A DNA stretch of 64,000 bases from Devosia sp. LC5 (GTDB lineage: Bacteria > Pseudomonadota > Alphaproteobacteria > Rhizobiales > Devosiaceae). Positions 24,429 through 32,700 of this stretch are shown here, one piece after another. Every line of letters starts with the position of its first letter. The stretch's first letter is position 1. The translations under genes and the position numbers were made by a program. The stretch lies in assembly GCF_000735585.1 (NCBI RefSeq), contig NZ_JNNO01000045.1, positions 102,001 to 166,000 on the forward strand, given 5' to 3'. The notes beneath the pieces are model-generated. The model was not told the DNA's origin. It made no database searches and saw only the letters and a program-made list of their open reading frames with translations.

Positions 24429-25334
24429 GTGGCCGGGGTTCTTGAGCGCATCGACGCAAAATTCGACGACCTGACCATTGGCAGCGCGGCGCTCGAAGTG
24501 CTGTATGACCAGTGCCGCTGGGCCGAAGGGCCGGTCTGGTTTGGCGATGGAAATGCGCTGGTGTGGAGCGACATTCCCAATAACCGCATGCTGCGCTGGG
24601 TGCCCGATGGCGGTGTCAGCCCTTTCCGCACGCCCTCCAATTACGTCAATGGCAATAGTCGCGACCGGCAGGGGCGTTTGATCTCCTGCTCGCATGGCGC
24701 CCGCGCCGTGCTGCGCACCGAAATCGACGGGACTATCACCACCCTGGTCGATCGCCACCAGGGCAAGCGGCTCAATTCGCCCAATGATGTCGTGGTCAAA
24801 TCGGACGGCACGATCTGGTTCACCGACCCGCCTTACGGCATCCTCTCCGATTATGAAGGGCATAAATCGGACCAAGAACAGGCCGGCTGCTACGTCTATC
24901 GCTTCGATCCGGCCGATGGTTCACTCATTGTGGTCGCCGACGATTTCGCCAAGCCTAATGGGTTGGCCTTTTCGCCGGACGAAAGCCTGCTCTATGTCTC
25001 CGATACCGGCCGCAGCCATAATCCGGACTGGCCGGCCCAGATCCGCAAATTCACCGTTAATGGCGCCAGGCTCAGCAATCCTGGTGTGTTTGCCGATATC
25101 GACAGCGGTCTGCCCGATGGCTTCCGCCTGGATACCGAAGGCAATATCTGGACCAGCGCCGGGCCCGGTGTAAACGTCTACAATCCCGCCGGCGCCCTGC
25201 TCGGCCGCATCCATACCGGCCAATCGACCTCCAATGTCGCCTTTGGCGGTCCGGCCCGCAACCGGCTCTTCATCACCTCGAGCCAGTATCTGATGTCGAT
25301 CTACGTCACCGCCACGGGCCTGCAATATCCTTGA
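24429..25334 (+). CDS. SMP-30/gluconolactonase-family lactonase
   Basis: A 301-residue six-bladed propeller of the SMP-30/gluconolactonase family: CRWAEGPVWFGD has the metal-binding Glu, RLNSPNDVVVKSDGTIWFTDPPYG the Asn and Asp region, and FSPDESLLYVSDTG the last metal Asp. These enzymes hydrolyse sugar lactones to aldonic acids. A GTG at 24429 with GGGGGA upstream is preferred; an ATG at 24402 in the same frame has no ribosome site. Context with FucU and a UxaA-type dehydratase suggests L-fuconolactone or a related deoxysugar lactone. Confidence 0.87.
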   Translation: MAGVLERIDAKFDDLTIGSAALEVLYDQCRWAEGPVWFGDGNALVWSDIPNNRMLRWVPDGGVSPFRTPSNYVNGNSRDRQGRLISCSHGARAVLRTEIDGTITTLVDRHQGKRLNSPNDVVVKSDGTIWFTDPPYGILSDYEGHKSDQEQAGCYVYRFDPADGSLIVVADDFAKPNGLAFSPDESLLYVSDTGRSHNPDWPAQIRKFTVNGARLSNPGVFADIDSGLPDGFRLDTEGNIWTSAGPGVNVYNPAGALLGRIHTGQSTSNVAFGGPARNRLFITSSQYLMSIYVTATGLQYP

Positions 25335-25960
25335 TCGACCGCAGCACTGCCATCGCCCGATATCTGCGGTTCGAAGCGGTCCCGAGCCTGCCCGATATAA
25401 GGCTTTACACCGCCCATCCCGGCAGCCGGCTTTCGCAATTTGCCGGGGATGAAGACGACCCGCCAGCGCCCTATTGGGCCTATCAATGGGCCGGCGGGCT
25501 GGCTTTGGCGCAGCATTTTCGGGCGCATCCGGAACTGGTGCGGGGCAAGCGCGTGCTCGATCTGGGCGCGGGTTCGGGCCTGGTTGGGATCGCCGCCGCC
25601 AAATTGGGTGCCCAAGCCAGTGCCGCCGAAATCGACCCCAATGGCCGCGCGGCCATTGGCCTTAATGCGGCGGCCAATGGCGTGGCGCTGCCGCTGGTCG
25701 ATATCGATCTGGGGGACGCGCCGCAGGATTTCGAGCTGATCGCGGCGGGCGACGTCTTCTACAATGCCGAAGTCGCGGGGCTCATGCTGCCGTTTCTGAC
25801 GCGCTGCGCTGCCGCTGGTCTTGACGTGCTGACCGGCGATCCTGATCGCCGGGATTTGCCGCTCGCTCGATTGGAACGCTTAGCGTCCTATGCGGTGGGC
25901 GATGTTGGGGATGCGCGGGCGAGCACGGAGCGCGTGGGGTCGGTCTATCGGTTGACCTGA
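25331..25960 (+). CDS. EtfB-type protein lysine methyltransferase homologue
   Basis: A 209-residue class I methyltransferase: PAPYWAYQWAGGLALA, motif I VLDLGAGSGLVGIAAAKLGA and an acidic residue in AAEIDPNG. DPPAPYWAYxWAGG is characteristic of the ETF-beta lysine methyltransferase group (METTL20 and its alphaproteobacterial relatives), which methylates the electron-transfer flavoprotein beta subunit; I assign it from that resemblance. It starts with TTG inside the lactonase stop (TTGA), a 4-nt coupling. Confidence 0.8.
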   Translation: MIDRSTAIARYLRFEAVPSLPDIRLYTAHPGSRLSQFAGDEDDPPAPYWAYQWAGGLALAQHFRAHPELVRGKRVLDLGAGSGLVGIAAAKLGAQASAAEIDPNGRAAIGLNAAANGVALPLVDIDLGDAPQDFELIAAGDVFYNAEVAGLMLPFLTRCAAAGLDVLTGDPDRRDLPLARLERLASYAVGDVGDARASTERVGSVYRLT

Positions 25961-25974
25961 GAAACCTCTGCAGT

Positions 25975-26067
25975 CACCGCATCTCCCTCGGGCTTGACCC
26001 GAGGGCCATTCACCGCTTGCGCCGTGTTGATAGTGGCCATCGGGTCAAGCCCGAGGGAGATGCGGTG
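25975..26067. repeat. Long inverted repeat, 28-bp arms
   Basis: Arms at 25975-26002 and 26040-26067 are perfect complements, separated by 37 nt. The core CTCGGGCTTGACCCGAG is itself palindromic. It lies between convergent genes, so a dispersed REP-like repeat or a bidirectional terminator is likely. Confidence 0.75.
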
Positions 26068-26125
26068 GGTGTTAAAGCGTCAGGGACTAATCCCTACCCT
26101 TCTTCCGCTTCGGGCTTCGAGACCC

Positions 26126-27676
26126 CTACATTGTCGCCCCGACCTGCCAGGGTACGAATTCGTTGTCGCCATAGCCCAGGGCTTCCGACTTGGTGGGTTC
26201 GCCCGAGGCGACGCGCAGCATGAGATCGAAAATCTGCTGCCCCTTGGCCTCAATGGACACGCCCTCGACGATGTCGCCGCAATTGATGTCCATGTCGTCG
26301 GTCATGCGGCCATACATGTCCGAATTGGTGGCGAGCTTGATCGAGGGCACGGGCTTGCAGCCATAGGCCGAGCCGCGGCCGGTGGTGAAGGCCAGAATAT
26401 TGGCGCCGCCGGCCACTTGCCCGGTCGCCGAGACCGGATCGAAGCCGGGCGTGTCCATGAAGACGAAGCCCTTTTCGGTGACCTTCTCGGCATATTCATA
26501 AACCGCGGTCAGCGGCGTCGTGCCGCCCTTGGCCGCCGCGCCCAGCGACTTTTCGAGAATGGTGGTCAGCCCGCCCAGCTTGTTGCCGGGGGAGGGGTTG
26601 TTGTTCATCTCGCCATGGTTGCGGGCGGTGTAGTCTTCCCACCAATGAATGCGGTCGATCAGCTTTTCGCCGACCTCCCGCGATACTGCGCGGCGGGTCA
26701 GCAGGTGCTCGGCACCGTAGATTTCTGGCGTTTCGCTCAGGATCGCCGTGCCGCCATTGCGCACCAGGATATCGGCGGCATAGCCGAGCGCGGGATTGGC
26801 GGTAATGCCCGAATAGCCGTCCGAGCCACCGCATTGCAGTGCCAGCGTCAATTCGGATGCGTCGATGGTCTCGCGCCGGGCCTTGGCGGCCACCGGCAGC
26901 ATTTCCTTCATGCGCTCGATACCCCATTCGATGATCTTCTTGGTGCCGCCCGATTCCTGGATGGTCATGGTCTGGAACGTGTCGCTCTCGACAATCCCGT
27001 ACATCTCCTTCATCCGGCCGATCTGGAATACTTCGCAGCCCAGCCCCACGAGCATTGCTGCGCCCAGATTGGGGTTGGACGTATAGCCCCATTGTGTGCG
27101 CTTCAAAATATCGAAGCCCTCGCCCCGGCTTTCCATGCCGCAGCCCGTGCCATGGACGAACGGTACGACGCCGTCGATCTCGGGATAATCGTCCAAAATA
27201 CCCGAGCGGTTAATGCCCTCGGCGATGAATTTGGCGACCGTGGCCGAACAATTGACCGAGGTCAGGATGCCCACATAATTGCGGGTGCCCACACTGCCAT
27301 TGGCGCGGCGATAGCCCTCGAACGTGGCGCGCTGGCCCACCGGGATCATCTGGGGCGCGATGGCGCCTTCGGCAAAGGCATAATCATGTTTGAGGCTGCC
27401 ATCGGCGCCGCCCATGCCGCAATTATGTTCATGCACCCAATCGCCGGGCGGAATGGCTTCCTTGGCAAAGCCGATGATCTGCCCGAACTTGACGATAGCC
27501 TCGCCGGCACGGATCCCCTGGGTGGCAAATTTATGCCCCTTGGGCACGCGGCGCTTGATGGTGACGCCCTGCGGCGTGTCGCTGCCAACCTCCAGATTGG
27601 CAAGCGCCACGGCAATATTGTCGGCCGGGTTCAACACCAGCGTACGGCTTTGGGGACGGGTCAGGGTTTCGGACAT
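26126..27676 (-). CDS. UxaA-family sugar-acid dehydratase
   Basis: A 516-residue protein of the altronate/galactarate dehydratase family. Residues ~10-85 form the small SAF-like domain (VALANLEVGSDTPQGVTIKRRVPKGHK in outline); the rest is the large domain with CSATVAKFIAE, GTGCGMESRGEG and LQCGGSDGYSG, cysteines expected to hold iron. Family members remove water from altronate, galactarate or similar aldonates. In Campylobacter jejuni a UxaA homologue lies in the L-fucose locus, and the neighbours here (FucU, FAH-type hydrolase, lactonase) suggest an L-fuconate dehydratase role. The ATG at 27676 is preferred over an upstream TTG. It is divergent from the GntR gene. Confidence 0.88.
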   Translation of the reverse strand: MSETLTRPQSRTLVLNPADNIAVALANLEVGSDTPQGVTIKRRVPKGHKFATQGIRAGEAIVKFGQIIGFAKEAIPPGDWVHEHNCGMGGADGSLKHDYAFAEGAIAPQMIPVGQRATFEGYRRANGSVGTRNYVGILTSVNCSATVAKFIAEGINRSGILDDYPEIDGVVPFVHGTGCGMESRGEGFDILKRTQWGYTSNPNLGAAMLVGLGCEVFQIGRMKEMYGIVESDTFQTMTIQESGGTKKIIEWGIERMKEMLPVAAKARRETIDASELTLALQCGGSDGYSGITANPALGYAADILVRNGGTAILSETPEIYGAEHLLTRRAVSREVGEKLIDRIHWWEDYTARNHGEMNNNPSPGNKLGGLTTILEKSLGAAAKGGTTPLTAVYEYAEKVTEKGFVFMDTPGFDPVSATGQVAGGANILAFTTGRGSAYGCKPVPSIKLATNSDMYGRMTDDMDINCGDIVEGVSIEAKGQQIFDLMLRVASGEPTKSEALGYGDNEFVPWQVGATM

Positions 27677-27762
27677 GAAGGGGCTTTCGGGGTCGGATCT
27701 CAACTGCGCTTTACCTGCATCCGTTTTGCCTCCAGATTGCGCGCAATCTTCAGCATTGGACG

Positions 27763-27797
27763 ATTGTAAAACATCGCTTCTCTAACTAACATGTTAG
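27763..27797. promoter_or_regulatory. Divergent promoters and GntR operator
   Basis: CTAACATGTTAG lies at 27786-27797. On the minus strand, toward the dehydratase gene, TACAAT (27768-27763) is a -10 box whose -35 region falls in the palindrome. On the plus strand, TTGTAA (27764-27769), a 17-nt spacer and TAACAT (27787-27792) form a promoter whose -10 lies in the palindrome. One bound repressor would block both directions. Confidence 0.65.
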
Positions 27798-27798
27798 C

Positions 27799-28542
27799 AT
27801 GACATCGGCAGAAAGTCCCTACCATTTTCTTGCACGCCCGGCGGCGCTGACGCGCGGCAGCGTTACGCTGGACGTGACCAATGTGCTGCGCCACGCCATC
27901 GTCTCCTTGGCTTTGGCGCCGGGTGAAACCATCGACAAGTCGGCCATTTGCGAGCAATTGGGTGTGTCCCGCTTTCCCGTCAGCGAGGCGCTGGCGCGGC
28001 TGGCCGCCGAGGGCCTGGTCGATATCGCCCCGCAACGCGGCTCGACCGTCTCGTTGGTCAAAATCGCCGATGTCCGCGAATATATGCTGATCCGCAAGGC
28101 GCTGGAGAGCGAGGCATTGCGGGTGCTGATCGGCAATATCGACCACGACGTCATCACCGCGCTCCATGCCAATATGGCCGCCCAGCGCGATGCCGCGGCC
28201 CGCGACGATGCCGAAGCCTTTCACCAGATCGACATCGATTTCCACGACATCATCTTCCGCTCGATGCGGTTTACCAAGATCAAGGGCATTATCGATTCGG
28301 CGCGGGCTAACCTGGATCGCGCCCGGCGCCTGATCATCACGCCGCGCCGGCTGGCGCTGACCATTGCCGAGCACCAGGCCATTTTCGCCGGCATCCTGGC
28401 CGAGAACCAGGAGCAGGCCATCGCCGCCATCCGCGCCCATATCGATGCGGTCATGGTCGAACTCTTCGCCTTTGCGCGCGAACATCCCGAGCCCTTTGCC
28501 GACGGCAAGACGCTCGAAGAGGAGACGTTTCCATTCGGCTGA
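27799..28542 (+). CDS. GntR-family (FCD) regulator of the sugar-acid locus
   Basis: A 247-residue regulator: winged helix at residues ~25-85 (DVTNVLRHAIVSLALAPGETID, then SRFPVSEALARLAAEGLV) and a helical FCD ligand domain (HQIDIDFHDIIFRS, AIRAHIDAVM). The ligand is probably a sugar acid such as fuconate or a ketodeoxy intermediate, by context. The palindrome CTAACATGTTAG ends one base before the ATG and there is no Shine-Dalgarno sequence, so the message is likely leaderless and autorepressed. It reads into fucU and the FAH-type gene. Confidence 0.9.
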   Translation: MTSAESPYHFLARPAALTRGSVTLDVTNVLRHAIVSLALAPGETIDKSAICEQLGVSRFPVSEALARLAAEGLVDIAPQRGSTVSLVKIADVREYMLIRKALESEALRVLIGNIDHDVITALHANMAAQRDAAARDDAEAFHQIDIDFHDIIFRSMRFTKIKGIIDSARANLDRARRLIITPRRLALTIAEHQAIFAGILAENQEQAIAAIRAHIDAVMVELFAFAREHPEPFADGKTLEEETFPFG

Positions 28543-28572
28543 TCACCCAGCCGGTGTCCAGGGAGGACATTT

Positions 28573-29007
28573 ATGCTCAAGAATATTCCGCCGCTGCTCG
28601 GCCCCGATCTGCTGGGCATTCTGCGGGCCATGGGGCATGGCGATGAAATCGCCATTGTCGACGCCAATTACCCCGCCGATTCGGCGGGTCCGGTCCTGGT
28701 GCGGCTTGATGGCATTTCGGCCACCGACGTGCTCGACGCCGTGCTGACCGTCATGCCGCTCGACGACTTTGTTGATCAAGCCGCGATCTGCATGCAGGTC
28801 GTGGGCAATGAAGCCAAACGCGAGCCGGTGATGGACGCTTTCGAGGCCATCATCAAACAGCATGAGCCGGCCATGGGCCTCGGTTCGCTGGAACGCTTTG
28901 CCTTCTACGACCGGGTCAAGACCGGCTACGCCATCGTACAGACCGGGGAAAGCCGGCTTTACGGCAATATCATTCTCAAAAAGGGCATTATCCGCCCCAA
29001 GGGCTGA
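28573..29007 (+). CDS. fucU: L-fucose mutarotase, RbsD/FucU family
   Basis: A 144-residue protein of the RbsD/FucU fold and length: LGPDLLGILRAMGHGDEIAIVDANYPAD contains the conserved His and Asp, and FYDRVKTGYAIVQTGESRLYGNIILKKG is the C-terminal signature. FucU interconverts the anomers of L-fucose, supplying the form used by the dehydrogenase. GGGAGG lies 7 nt before the ATG. It follows the GntR gene by 30 bp and is read with it. RbsD (ribose) is an alternative, but the length and C-terminus favour FucU. Confidence 0.88.
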   Translation: MLKNIPPLLGPDLLGILRAMGHGDEIAIVDANYPADSAGPVLVRLDGISATDVLDAVLTVMPLDDFVDQAAICMQVVGNEAKREPVMDAFEAIIKQHEPAMGLGSLERFAFYDRVKTGYAIVQTGESRLYGNIILKKGIIRPKG

Positions 29008-29043
29008 GCTGCTGCATTCCACTATTTCTGGAGAAACTGATCT

Positions 29044-29895
29044 ATGAAACTGCTTCGTGTTGGCGCCAAGGGTGCCGAAAAGCCGGCAATCCTGGCCGAA
29101 GACGGCTCGATCCGTGACCTCTCGGGCATTGTCGGCGATATCGGCGGGGAGACGCTGACGCCCGAAGGCCTGGCCAAGATCCGCGCCACCGATATTGGCG
29201 TTTTGCCCAAGCTCGATGCCGGCCAGCGCATTGGCCCCTGCGTCGCCAATGTCGGCAAATTCATCTGCATCGGCCTCAATTATGCCGACCATGCCGCCGA
29301 AACCGGCGCGCCCATTCCGGCCGAGCCCATCATCTTCATGAAGGCCACCAGCGCCATTATCGGCCCCAATGACGATGTGATCATTCCCAAGAATGCCATC
29401 AAGCCGGATTGGGAAGTCGAGCTGGGCGTCATCATCGGCAAGGAGGCCCGCTATGTCGATGAGGCCGACGCGCTCGACCACGTCGCCGGCTATTGCGTGG
29501 TCAATGATGTGTCCGAACGCCATTTCCAGACTGAACGCGGCGGCACCTGGGACAAGGGCAAGGGCAGCGACACCTTCGGGCCGATCGGCCCCTGGCTGGT
29601 GACGCGCGATGAGGTAGCCGATCCCCAGCAATTGGGCATGTGGCTCGATGTCGATGGCCACCGCTACCAGAACGGCTCGACCAGGACGATGATCTTCGGC
29701 GTGGCCAATGTGGTCGCCTATGTCAGCCAGTTCATGAGCCTGCAGCCCGGCGACATCATCTCCACCGGCACCCCCCCCGGCGTCGGCATGGGCATCAAGC
29801 CGAACCCGGTCTGGCTCAAGCCCGGCAATGTGATGCGGCTGGGCATCGAGGGCCTGGGCGAGCAGCAGCAGAATGTGAAGGCTTATGGGGCTTAG
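29044..29895 (+). CDS. Fumarylacetoacetate-hydrolase-family protein (probable diketo-deoxyfuconate hydrolase)
   Basis: A 283-residue FAH-family enzyme. FICIGLNYADHAAE opens the catalytic domain; DWEVELGVIIGKEAR gives the two metal-binding glutamates; WLVTRDEVAD and STGTPPGVGMG are typical of the 2,4-diketo-3-deoxy-L-fuconate / 5-oxopent-3-ene-1,2,5-tricarboxylate branch. Such enzymes split a C-C bond of a diketo acid; for diketo-deoxyfuconate the products are pyruvate and L-lactate, which the lldD product could oxidise. It is last in the GntR-fucU run. Confidence 0.87.
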   Translation: MKLLRVGAKGAEKPAILAEDGSIRDLSGIVGDIGGETLTPEGLAKIRATDIGVLPKLDAGQRIGPCVANVGKFICIGLNYADHAAETGAPIPAEPIIFMKATSAIIGPNDDVIIPKNAIKPDWEVELGVIIGKEARYVDEADALDHVAGYCVVNDVSERHFQTERGGTWDKGKGSDTFGPIGPWLVTRDEVADPQQLGMWLDVDGHRYQNGSTRTMIFGVANVVAYVSQFMSLQPGDIISTGTPPGVGMGIKPNPVWLKPGNVMRLGIEGLGEQQQNVKAYGA

Positions 29896-29943
29896 CAGCC
29901 CATAGGCAAATCCCCCGCGCTCACGAAAGGCTGGCTCTTTCTT

Positions 29944-30091
29944 CCTTCTCCCCTCGTGGGAGAAGGTGCCCGAAGGGCGGATGAGGGGTCTCTTTCTTCT
30001 GTATCAAAGCAATGGGCGAGCGCAGAACCCCTCACCCTGTCATTTCTGCTGAACGCAGAAATGCTGCCCCTCTCCCTCAAGGGGAGAGGGG
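29944..30091. repeat. Mosaic of intergenic hairpin repeats
   Basis: Three perfect hairpins in tandem: CCTTCTCCC/GGGAGAAGG (29944-29966), CATTTCTGC/GCAGAAATG (30041-30063) and CCCCTCTCCC/GGGAGAGGGG (30067-30091). GGGAGAAGGTGCCCGAAGGG is typical of dispersed repeats in Hyphomicrobiales. It separates the convergent FAH-type and RidA genes. Confidence 0.75.
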
Positions 30092-30099
30092 AGGAAGGG

Positions 30100-30498
30100 C
30101 TACGCCGGCCTTTTCGCCACCAGATCGATCTCCACCAGCGCGCCGACCGCCAGCGCCGTCACCCCCACTGTGGTGCGCGCCGGCAATTTGCCTGGCTCGA
30201 AAAAGCCGGGCCACAATGCATTGAGGGCGTCATAGTCGCGTTCAAATTCGGTGAGATAAATCCGGGCCATGGTCACATGTTCGAGCCCCAGCCCAATGCC
30301 CGCCAATACCACCTTAAGGTTCTCCACCACGCGCCTCGTCTGCGCCTCGATCCCTTCCACCAAGGGCGCATCGGGGGCCGCCGGGTCGGTGGGCATCTGG
30401 CCGGTCACGAAGACCCAGCCATCGACCTCGACCGCATGGGAAAACGGGGCCACCGGGCGCGGCCCGGATGCCACCATGTGATAAATCGGCTCACTCAT
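30100..30498 (-). CDS. RidA-family enamine/imine deaminase
   Basis: A 132-residue RidA/YjgF protein. PFSHAVEVDGWVFVTGQMPTDP is the N-terminal region and LPARTTVGVTALAVGALVEID holds the conserved catalytic Arg and Glu. These cytosolic trimers hydrolyse reactive enamine/imine intermediates such as 2-aminoacrylate from serine or threonine dehydratases; sdaA lies 4 kb away. Other Rid subfamilies act in catabolic pathways, so a specific role is open. GGAG precedes the ATG by 7 nt. Confidence 0.9.
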   Translation of the reverse strand: MSEPIYHMVASGPRPVAPFSHAVEVDGWVFVTGQMPTDPAAPDAPLVEGIEAQTRRVVENLKVVLAGIGLGLEHVTMARIYLTEFERDYDALNALWPGFFEPGKLPARTTVGVTALAVGALVEIDLVAKRPA

Positions 30499-30607
30499 TG
30501 CATAACTCCAGTGTGATCATGCTTGAGCCTGGTTGCCGTACCGGCCATAAGTCAATCTCCGGCGGGCGCTTCGCACCGCTCTATCAGTGTTGCGGGGCAA
30601 GCAGTCC

Positions 30608-31309
30608 ATGTTCGAGTTCTTCCACACGATCTCGCTCTATCTCGAGACTTTCCTCGATGCTATTTCCGGCAATTTCTGGCTGACCTTCTGGTTCATTTTC
30701 GGCGTTGCCATCGGCGAGGCCGTGTTCATCCTGGGCCTCTTCGTGCCCTCCACCCCGGTTCTGCTGATGGCGGGCGGCATTATTGCCGAGGGCCGGCTAC
30801 CGTTCTGGGAAGTGTATTTTGCCGCGGTGATCGGCGCCATCATTGGCGACGCCATCTCCTATACGATCGGCCATTTTCTCAAGGACAAGATCAAGACCAT
30901 CTGGCCCTTCCGCAACCATGTCGACCTGATCGCGCGCGGCGAGGTCTTCTTTGCCAAGCATGGCGGCAAGGCGGTGTTTATCGGCCGCTTCATTCCCGGC
31001 GTCAAAGCGGTGATCCCCGGCGTCGCCGGCATTATGGGCATGCCCTATGGCCATTTCACCATCATCAACGTGACCTCGGCCTTTGTCTGGGCCGCCGCCC
31101 ATATCCTGCCCGGCATGCTGCTGACGGCGTGGCTCAAATCCATTGGCCTGTCGCTCGAACTGGTCATCGTGGTGGGCGCGCTGGTGCTGACGGTGCTGTT
31201 CCTGGGGCTGCATTATCACCGCCGTATCCTGCTGTTCTTTGCCCCCTGGATGGGGGGCCTGGGCCGCTCGATCCGCGCCCGCTGGGGCAATTCCGACGCG
31301 GTCCATTGA
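30608..31309 (+). CDS. DedA/VTT-family inner-membrane protein
   Basis: A 233-residue polytopic membrane protein. FILGLFVPSTPVLLMAGGIIAEG and GDAISYTIGHFLKDKI are followed by the family signature GRFIPGVKAVIPGVAGIMGMP with the essential Arg and Gly-Pro. Members are flippases or transporters of polyprenyl phosphate or phospholipid. A hydrophobic C-terminal helix (LELVIVVGALVLTVLFLGL) follows. The ATG at 30608 is preferred over an upstream TTG at 30587; the ribosome site is weak either way. Confidence 0.9.
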   Translation: MFEFFHTISLYLETFLDAISGNFWLTFWFIFGVAIGEAVFILGLFVPSTPVLLMAGGIIAEGRLPFWEVYFAAVIGAIIGDAISYTIGHFLKDKIKTIWPFRNHVDLIARGEVFFAKHGGKAVFIGRFIPGVKAVIPGVAGIMGMPYGHFTIINVTSAFVWAAAHILPGMLLTAWLKSIGLSLELVIVVGALVLTVLFLGLHYHRRILLFFAPWMGGLGRSIRARWGNSDAVH

Positions 31310-31354
31310 GCTTGAGCGGGACAGTCCCCACATTCGGTGGCAACAGGAGTGCAA

Positions 31355-31654
31355 ATGATGAGCGAAGCCGAACTGCCCGTGCAGCGCGAAGATGGCCCCA
31401 CCCGGGGGCGCTATGTCATCCATCTGGCGCCGGGCTATGACGCCGAAATGACCTTCCGCAAGGAAGCCAATGGTACGATCATCATCGACCATACCGGCGT
31501 GCCGCCCGAATATGAGGGGCGTGGCATTGCCGCCAGGCTGGTCAAGCGGGCCATCGAAGACGCGCGCGAGCAGGGCTTCAAGATCACCCCGGTCTGCTCC
31601 TATGTCGTCGCCCAGTTCCGCCGCCACCCCGAATGGGCTGATCTGCGGGCCTAA
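31355..31654 (+). CDS. Small GNAT-family N-acetyltransferase (YjdJ type)
   Basis: A 99-residue protein covering the short YjdJ-like GNAT domain: MTFRKEANGTIIIDHTGVPPEYEGRGIAARLVKRAIEDARE in outline, with the acetyl-CoA binding EGRGIAARL. Members of this size often acetylate small amines or protein N-termini; no substrate is known here. CAGGAG lies 6 nt before the first of two adjacent ATGs. The TAA stop overlaps the stop of the convergent gene (CTAA). Confidence 0.88.
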   Translation: MMSEAELPVQREDGPTRGRYVIHLAPGYDAEMTFRKEANGTIIIDHTGVPPEYEGRGIAARLVKRAIEDAREQGFKITPVCSYVVAQFRRHPEWADLRA

Positions 31655-32700
31655 CTGCCGTAGCGCACCACATCCTGGTTGCCGGCCTTGAACGCCTCCA
31701 GTTGCTCCCAGGGAATGGTGACGGTCGGCGCGCCATAGGCATAGGGCGCGATTTCATACTGGTTGAACTGGATCACCAGCCCGTAATCATCCTCAAAGCT
31801 CCAGCGGGCCGGTTCGATGATCATGGCCTCCAGGTCCGCATCGTCCGGCAGCTGCAGCCAATCGCCATGCTCGGCTTCCAGCCCGGTTTTGGCCAGCGCC
31901 AGCAGCGCCTTTTCCCAGCCCTCGCCTGCAAAGACATCGCTGGCTGCCAGCGCCCGGTGTTCGGGCACGAAATAATGCAGATAGCTGGTCGCGCCATTGC
32001 CATGCGCGGCGCCATGACCAAACCAATAGGTGTTGGTTTCCAGCGTAATGCGCGAATTGAGTACCTGCTTGATCACGGCGGTATCGACCGAATCGCTGCT
32101 GGCTTCGCTATCGTCTTCGGGATTGACGGGAGCCAGTGCCAGCCAGGCCTGCTTGATGAAGCCATTGAAGTTTTCGGCCATGGCGTCGTCGTGATCGAGC
32201 AGGGGATAGCTCACCTCGTGGCTCGCCACCTTCCAATATGAATCGGGATTTTCCGCCTCGTTGGGGTCCGGCATGGCCCGGTATTGCGAGGCGACATAGA
32301 AACGGTGCCCGCCAATCATCCGGCTGGCTTCCAGCACCGCGCTGCGCGCCTTGAACTTTTCCAACAGGCACGCCACCCCGTCATCGTCGTAAGCGCCCTC
32401 GGTCAGTGGCGTCGCATTGTCGGTGCACACCCTCTGGGCATAATCGAGCCAGACCCGCTGGCCCGCCCGCATCGCCTCGGTGCCTTCCTTGGTCAGCCCG
32501 CCAATGGCGGTCGCAAAAGTCTTGGCCAGCACGTCATCGGCCGCCGACAGTTCGGGGCGGTCGCAGATGGCGTGCTCGAAGGGGGTGGAGGCATTGGTGC
32601 AATCAAAACTGGCCGCTGCCGCCGGCAGGATCACCACGCCCGGTGCGGCCAGGCCCCCCAGCATTGCCAATGCGCTCAATAGTTTGATCGTTTTGCTCAT
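31651..32700 (-). CDS. Exported LprI-like / DUF3298 protein
   Basis: A 349-residue exported protein with a signal peptide (IKLLSALAMLGGLAAPGVVILPAAAA). The N-terminal mature part has the LprI-like lysozyme-inhibitor cysteine pattern (FDCTNASTPFEHAICDRPELSAAD, second pair CTD...CLLEKF). The C-terminal part (NTYWFGHGAAHGN through IAPYAYGAPTVTIPWEQL) is DUF3298/RsiV-like, a domain that binds lysozyme in Bacillus RsiV. Together they suggest a periplasmic response to, or defence against, lysozyme; this is inference. GGAGG precedes the ATG at 32700. Confidence 0.82.
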   Translation of the reverse strand: MSKTIKLLSALAMLGGLAAPGVVILPAAAASFDCTNASTPFEHAICDRPELSAADDVLAKTFATAIGGLTKEGTEAMRAGQRVWLDYAQRVCTDNATPLTEGAYDDDGVACLLEKFKARSAVLEASRMIGGHRFYVASQYRAMPDPNEAENPDSYWKVASHEVSYPLLDHDDAMAENFNGFIKQAWLALAPVNPEDDSEASSDSVDTAVIKQVLNSRITLETNTYWFGHGAAHGNGATSYLHYFVPEHRALAASDVFAGEGWEKALLALAKTGLEAEHGDWLQLPDDADLEAMIIEPARWSFEDDYGLVIQFNQYEIAPYAYGAPTVTIPWEQLEAFKAGNQDVVRYGS

